64,000 nt of DNA. It comes from Kondoa malvinella (taxonomy: Eukaryota > Basidiomycota > Agaricostilbomycetes > Agaricostilbales > Kondoaceae). Every line of letters begins with the position of its first letter. Within the stretch, counting starts at the first letter, position 1. Below are positions 59,235 through 64,000 of this stretch, piece by piece. The notes under the pieces were generated by a model that was not told the DNA's origin, made no database searches, and saw only the letters and a list, made by a program, of their open reading frames with translations. Location of the stretch: the NCBI GenBank assembly GCA_039545315.1, contig BCIM01000006.1:806001-870000 (forward strand), written 5' to 3'. The position numbers and the translations under genes are program-made.

Positions 59235-60572
59235 TCAAATCTGACCACTCTTGAACCACTTGATGAGAGTCTCGGTGAGGCCTTCGTGATGTAGCGGATC
59301 TTGTAGGACTAGCAATCGAGTCTGAGACATATAAAACAAGCTTGACAAACAGCTCACCCCAATGATCAGCAGTCTCGATCACATGCTTTGTCAAAGCGCC
59401 TTTAGGGAAGAGGTCGTCCATCTTGTCGCCCAAGAAAGGAGGCAGAGCTTGATCGCATCCGCCTGCAATGTAAAGCACTGGTATTCCTTCTGGAAACCCG
59501 CCGCTCAAGTTGGCTTTCGCTTTCGTCAGACCACGATCCGTGTCGATAAAAAGCTCGTACCTGTTTCGTCCTTATGGTTCTGCTCTCTTGTTTTGTACCA
59601 ATTGAGCGGATAGGTAAAGTCCATGTCCTTGCCAATTGTATAATAGTAGTATAATTCCTAGCTAGGATTTCAGCTGCAGATTAAGAGTCGCGAGCAAACG
59701 ACTGACAGGGTCTTCTTCCTTCTTTGGCGGACGAATCTTGCCACTAGCCAAAGCAGCCCTCAGCGTCGCTTCCGCTCGGCCTTTCTCTGCTGCCCAAGCT
59801 CGTTTCTGGTCTGTCATGCCAACTTGTATGTTCTGTTGCGCAGATGCCAGTCTTGCTTTAGCGCCTAGCTGGTTCCAAAGAGCGAGAATATTCTCATTCA
59901 GAAGCTCTATAGCTGCAGGTGAGATAAGCAGCAGTTGATAGTTGAAATTCGGCTTGTCCACAATCCAGTCCTCAAGCGACACGTATGCTTCGCCAGCCTT
60001 GGAAGGCGCAAAGTAAGGAGTACAGACTCTGTTACCAGATCAATAGAGACATAAATTAAGCATAAGGAACTCACGAAGCGACTTTCTCGACCAATTCAGG
60101 GTGATATTCCGCAAATCTGTATGCATGCCATCCGCCCCAGTCATGACCAAGCACGATAACGCGGTCAATCCCAGCAACTTTCAACAGCTCGGCAATGTCA
60201 TCGCTGAGTCGTTTCATTCCGTATTCTCTCACATCCTTTGGTTTGCTGCTTTCGTGATAACCAAGCTGCGAAGGTACAATGACGCGGTATCCTTCGTCGA
60301 CTAGCGGTCGAATTTGATAGCGCCATCCGTACCATAAATCCGGGAATCTGCACAAAAGTCAGAATCGCTTGAGCAACGGCTAGTCTGCGAACCCATGCAA
60401 GCAGATTATAGTCTTGCCGTTTGCTTTTGTCGTCTCAGGCTGCTCATCGACGTAGTCTGTGAGAACGAAGTCAGAGCACGACGAGCCAAAAGGGGCAAAT
60501 TCGTACGATAAGTATGCCCGCTTTGGAGACTCGCTTGCTTGTGTGTGAAGGTGGTCGGGTCGAGTGGATCCA
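59235..60572 (-). CDS. Epoxide hydrolase (alpha/beta-hydrolase fold)
   Basis: Soluble epoxide hydrolases open epoxides with water through an Asp-ester intermediate. On the minus strand it starts MDPLDPTTFTHKQASLQSGH at 60572. Introns lead to YVDEQPETTKANGKTIICLH and the oxyanion motif HGFPDLWYGWR. The nucleophile lies in VIVLGHDWGGWHAYRF (the Asp of HDWGG). The acid and base lie in YIAGGCDQALPPFL and ETADHWGE. The end is PLHHEGLTETLIKWFKSGQI, with TGA at 59235-59237. The complete triad is visible, so it should be active. Its natural substrate is unknown. Two open frames that appear separate here are exons of this single gene. Confidence 0.87.
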
Positions 60573-61334
60573 TGATCTACTGACGATAACACCACTTCAG
60601 TCGGAATGTACTAGGGGTGCAAAGGACACGAAAGGATAAGACTGCCTCATACGAGTGTGCGGGAAGGCTAGAAAGGCGAGAAAGACAAGGAAAAGAGACA
60701 GCTTGTGAAGTAGGATCATAGATGCACATGGGCACACATTAGAGCGGCCACGAGCTAGACTGCTGACGCAGCGCGAGAAAGAGTTGACACGCTGTACTTA
60801 CCGAAAAGTGCTATCAGCTGGAAATCAGGAAGACAAGTCGCTGAGGAGAAAGAGCCGTGACGCGGTCCGCGCCAAGACACATGGTGCACCGGCATCCTTT
60901 TGTCGGTATGCGCTTAGTAATTGAGGCATTTGACGCATGAATAATCCATGGAAAGAAGCTTTGATACGAGGCGAGCCAGAGCGTACGAGCAAAGTAACAG
61001 AGCAGGGAGCGACGATACAGGAGAAGATAGAAGAATTAAAGACCATGAACTGTTAAGTGTTTATGCGTTCGCCAACGGAGTGCACAGGCTGTCTTTGCGA
61101 CTAGTAGACAAGGCGAGCAGCGACTCAGGCTGCCGAAATCTGCAAGAAAGCAGAGCTTGAAGAGGTAGACGTAGTCGTCTGCATAAAGCTGATGGTATCC
61201 AAATGAGCTTTCGGGCAAGGGGCAGCGTCAAGATTCTAGAGTCCTGCACAGCTCGGCACGCAATTACGTAGCACTCCTCTACTTATACTCTAGTGGTACA
61301 TCGTGCGGCACGCCTGTGGCCCTACCCATAAGGG
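60573..61334. other. Gene-free stretch
   Basis: About 760 bases between the epoxide hydrolase start and the ADE2 end, both on the minus strand. Short open frames on both strands (for example 60825-61046 and 60948-61160) lack motifs. It probably holds the epoxide hydrolase promoter, possibly with a noncoding leader exon. Confidence 0.4.
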
Positions 61335-63383
61335 TCATGAAAACCAACCTGTCTGCTGCATCTTCTCCCTTTTTGCATCTACCTCGCTCGAGATGCTCTT
61401 CATGTACGCGTCCATCTTGCTCTGTATGGCAGGATCTGCACTACCTAGTATCCGGACTGCCAGTAGACCAGCATTAGTTGCGTTGTTGATTGCGACAGTA
61501 GCGACCGGCACGCCTCGCTGTCAAAACCACCTGGCATCAGACTTATTACAGTCAGATGAAGAGGTGAACTGACCGGCATTTGCACTATCGAATGCAAGCT
61601 ATCCACGCCATCCAAATGCGTCGCCTTGACCGGCACACCAACAACAGGCAGACTCGTCAAAGCAGCAACCATACCAGGTAAATGCGCTGCTCCTCCCGCT
61701 CCGGCAATAATTACTCTCACTCCTCTTTCTGCCGCTGATCTTGCAAAGTCATACATGAGTTCGGGCGTTCGGTGCGCAGAGACGATTTCTAGTTCGTGCG
61801 GTATGGAGAATTGGTAGAGGAAGGTAGAGGCGAGCTTCATTACGGGCAGATCTGAATCGGAACCCATGATGATGCTGACTAGCGGATGAGGATGAGAGAA
61901 ACCAGGCTGAGGGGTAAGTGCAGGTGTATCAAGTAGCGGAGCGAGGCGGTCGGTGACTTCTGCTGTTGAAGCGCCGACGATAGTAATGTGACCAAGTTTC
62001 CTTCCTACCCGAGCTTCTGCTTTCCCGTATAGATGTGTGGTAGTACCTGGTATCGAGAGTGACTTTTGTACGAGCGCGTTGATGGGGTCCATTGAGGAAG
62101 ATGAACCAAGAAGATTAAGCATGGAAGCCGCTCCGACTTTGAGTGAGCAATCGCCAAGCGGAAGAGAGAGGATAGCTCGAAGGTGGTTCTCGTACTGTGA
62201 TGTCGAGCATGCTTCTATTGTATAGTGACCCGAGTTGTGCGGCCGCGGTGCAATCTCGTTGATGAGTATTGAGCCTGTCGAGAATCCACCAGTGAAAGAT
62301 CAGCCAAAGCTGAAGCCTCTGTGATTCACTGACCATCATGCAGCTCAAATAGCTCAACACCAAACACGCCTACTGCTCCTTGACCCAACGCAGCAACGGC
62401 CTTCTCCGCGATCTGCCTAGCCTTTTCCTTTACACCCGGTATCTTGCTCATCAAAGGCGCATGCACCAAATGACAAATATTGTTTTGATGCACCGTTTCT
62501 ACAGCTGGGTAGCTCTTGACATCTCCTTCCGCGGCTCGAACTACCATGACTGCTATTTCCCTCTTGAATTCGGTAAACCTTTCTGCATACAAAGGGCGAG
62601 TACCATTGCCCAATGCTGATATGGCTGATTGGATATCTTGTTCCGAGTCAGAGCGCAAGACATGGTTGCCTTTCCCATCGTAGGCGAGAGTGCGGGATTT
62701 GAGCATAAGGGGAAGACCATAAGCTTGGATTGCGGAGCGTATAGTTTCTGATGTTGGTTTAGATGAGGACTGGGACTTGGCAGGTCGAGGAGATTCGGTT
62801 GAAGGAGAAGTGGGGATAGTCGTGGATAAGTTGAGTAGGCCGGCTAAGTTGGTCGAGCCTGAAGCGGTGTTCGAGTGATGTGGCTGAGAGGAGGAAGAGG
62901 AAGCTTGTGCAGACTGATCAGAAGCCAGGTCCAGAAAGTCAGCCAGAGGAAAACCATGTTTGGCCAAATGCTGCTTCTGTCTCAATTTGTCTTGGATAAC
63001 AGTGATCACAGCGGGCGAAGGATAGATCTTGATGCCCCGACCAGACTTGCCGCCTTGTGATGCGTACTCTTTTTCTAGCTCAGATAGGACACCAGCGTCG
63101 ACATGTTCAATCTCAATGGTCAGAACGTCGACTTGCTGTGCCAATTTCCTAATGTATTCCGGCGAAGAGAAGGATCCATGCAAGTGAGTGCTTGAAGCGT
63201 TGATGAGCTTTGCAGGCGAGTCTGTCGCTGGATCCAGGAAAATGCAAGATATGTTCAACCTTGAGGCAGCTTCACTGAGCATACGCCCAAGTTGGCCGCC
63301 ACCTATTGCACCCCCTGTCAGCTCGTATGCTTGCTTTATTGATGCCAGCCCTGCTCACCCAAAACGCCGACAATTTGATCCAT
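61335..63383 (-). CDS. ADE2: Phosphoribosylaminoimidazole carboxylase (PurK-PurE fusion)
   Basis: Ade2 converts aminoimidazole ribotide to its carboxylate in purine synthesis. On the minus strand it starts [20 protein letters not shown] at 63383; an intron of about 53 nt splits the GGG. The PurK ATP-grasp domain follows ([59 protein letters not shown]). The PurE domain has [31 protein letters not shown] and [20 protein letters not shown]. The last exon reads [20 protein letters not shown], then KMQQTGWFS, with TGA at 61335-61337. A Ser-rich insert of about 60 residues interrupts PurK (see findings). PRPP made by the PRS gene feeds this pathway. Loss of ADE2 gives red colonies in yeasts, so this is a visible-phenotype gene. 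Confidence 0.94.
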
Positions 63384-63839
63384 GTCGTCTTGGTTCTTTC
63401 GTGACAACGAGCAACACCTTCAAAAGCAGCATGTACAAGACTGTGCAGCGTTACAAGGAATCGTTTAAAGTGGAGACCGTGTCTGCAATGAGTCCACAGC
63501 AGTCCATGCTATGGAACAACCTCTACATGTCCTGCAAGATGCGGAAACCATCAGTGTTCTATTTCTAAACACCCGCCTGCCTTGCTCTACACGGTCTTGC
63601 TATCTGCTTTCTGCCTTTTATCTGCTTCTTGCCGCTGTTACATGCTTCCATGCGAAACTAAGCCGGTCACCAGAAATTACCTGCGAGGTCTCTCGTGGTC
63701 AGACTATCTCTGATGACTTCAAGACCTCTCCGTAGAGGACCTTCGCAGTCACTACGAGCTGAAACTTTTCTCTCTCCGCACCGCATATTTTTTGCTTTTC
63801 ATTCGTGCCCACACTATTTCCAAATCATTGGTCAACGCA
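63384..63839. promoter_or_regulatory. Divergent promoter between ADE2 and the CobW GTPase
   Basis: About 455 bases separate the two start codons, which point away from each other. Open frames at 63511-63735 and 63695-63910 show no motif. The right part is T/C-rich, as in other promoters of this window. Confidence 0.45.
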
Positions 63840-64000
63840 ATGAAGGACACTCGACTTCCTGTTACTTTACTGTCAGGCTTTTTGGGAGCAGGCAAATCTA
63901 CTCTGCTTGAGAACATTTTGAAGAAGCAGCATAATTTGAAGATTGCTTGTTTGATTAATGATATGGCAGAAGTAAAGCTATCTTTCTCTGATGTGTCCCG
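63840..64000 (+). CDS. CobW/G3E-family GTPase, first exon (cut by right window edge)
   Basis: The start at 63840 gives MKDTRLPVTLLSGFLGAGKS, with the P-loop GFLGAGKST typical of the CobW/COG0523 metal-chaperone GTPases. It continues LLENILKKQHNLKIACLIND. An intron probably begins at GTAAAG, about 63972, so the coding part of this exon is about 44 codons. Family members act as zinc metallochaperones or in cobalamin metabolism; fungi do not make cobalamin, so zinc or another metal role is more likely. The rest lies outside the window. Confidence 0.8.
   Translation, partial: MKDTRLPVTLLSGFLGAGKSTLLENILKKQHNLKIACLINDMAEVKLSFSDVS

Noticed and set aside
59400..60600. Two separate hydrolase genes
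   Set aside because: The blocks carry complementary parts of one alpha/beta-hydrolase (oxyanion and nucleophile in one, acid and base in the other) on the same strand, joined by short introns.
1..64000. CRISPR arrays, insertion sequences, LTR elements or viral insertions
   Set aside because: No regularly spaced repeats, terminal repeats, transposase, integrase or reverse transcriptase motifs were seen on either strand.

Overview
This window is nuclear DNA from a fungus, most likely a basidiomycete. The genes are fungal in type: a PurK-PurE fusion ADE2, an RTA1-family membrane protein, RCM1, Tma16, Med19, an Irc20-type SNF2-RING protein, an Nup159-type nucleoporin, and complex I. Almost every gene is cut by several short introns (mostly 43-65 nt) with GT..AG ends and CTRAY-like branch sites. 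Genes lie on both strands with small gaps. I see about 31 protein-coding genes and no convincing tRNA, rRNA, transposon or CRISPR array. Exon joins were worked out by hand from reading frame, splice sites and family motifs, so gene ends are firmer than every internal junction.

Layout. 1-9.0 kb (+): the 3' end of tubulin cofactor D, an unrecognised nuclear protein, a DGAT2 acyltransferase and a large TBC-domain Rab GAP. 9.2-12.5 kb (+): a small hydrophilic protein, ribosome-associated TMA16, and a peroxisomal enoyl-CoA isomerase ending in SKL. 12.5-16.0 kb (-): the rRNA methyltransferase RCM1 and the complex I NDUFA9 subunit. 16.2-19.2 kb (+): a small membrane protein and a secreted ferritin-like protein. 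19.6-24.7 kb: PRPP synthetase (-), the decapping enzyme DCP2 (+) and an F-box/LRR protein (-). 25.4-31.2 kb: an unrecognised Cys-containing protein (+), pICln (-), an unrecognised gene (+), a conserved protein of unknown function (-) and a cis-prenyltransferase (+). 31.3-41.4 kb: a P5B ATPase (+), a CLC Cl-/H+ antiporter (+) and ESCRT-II VPS25 (-), three endosome/vacuole genes side by side. 41.5-54.3 kb: an Irc20/SHPRH-like SNF2-RING protein (-), the Nup159/Nup214 nucleoporin (+) and a SERINC protein (+). 54.6-64 kb: an RTA1-like protein (+), then an SDR, MED19, an epoxide hydrolase and ADE2 (all -), and finally the first exon of a CobW/G3E GTPase (+) at the right edge.

Most genes are housekeeping (lipid, purine, RNA, membrane traffic and nuclear pore functions) and I see no pathway cluster. 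The unusual feature is gene architecture. Several genes need introns of only 26-29 nt, others need exons of only 9-23 nt, and one gene has its ATG split by an intron. These are listed as findings, since they bear directly on how genes in this genome should be predicted.
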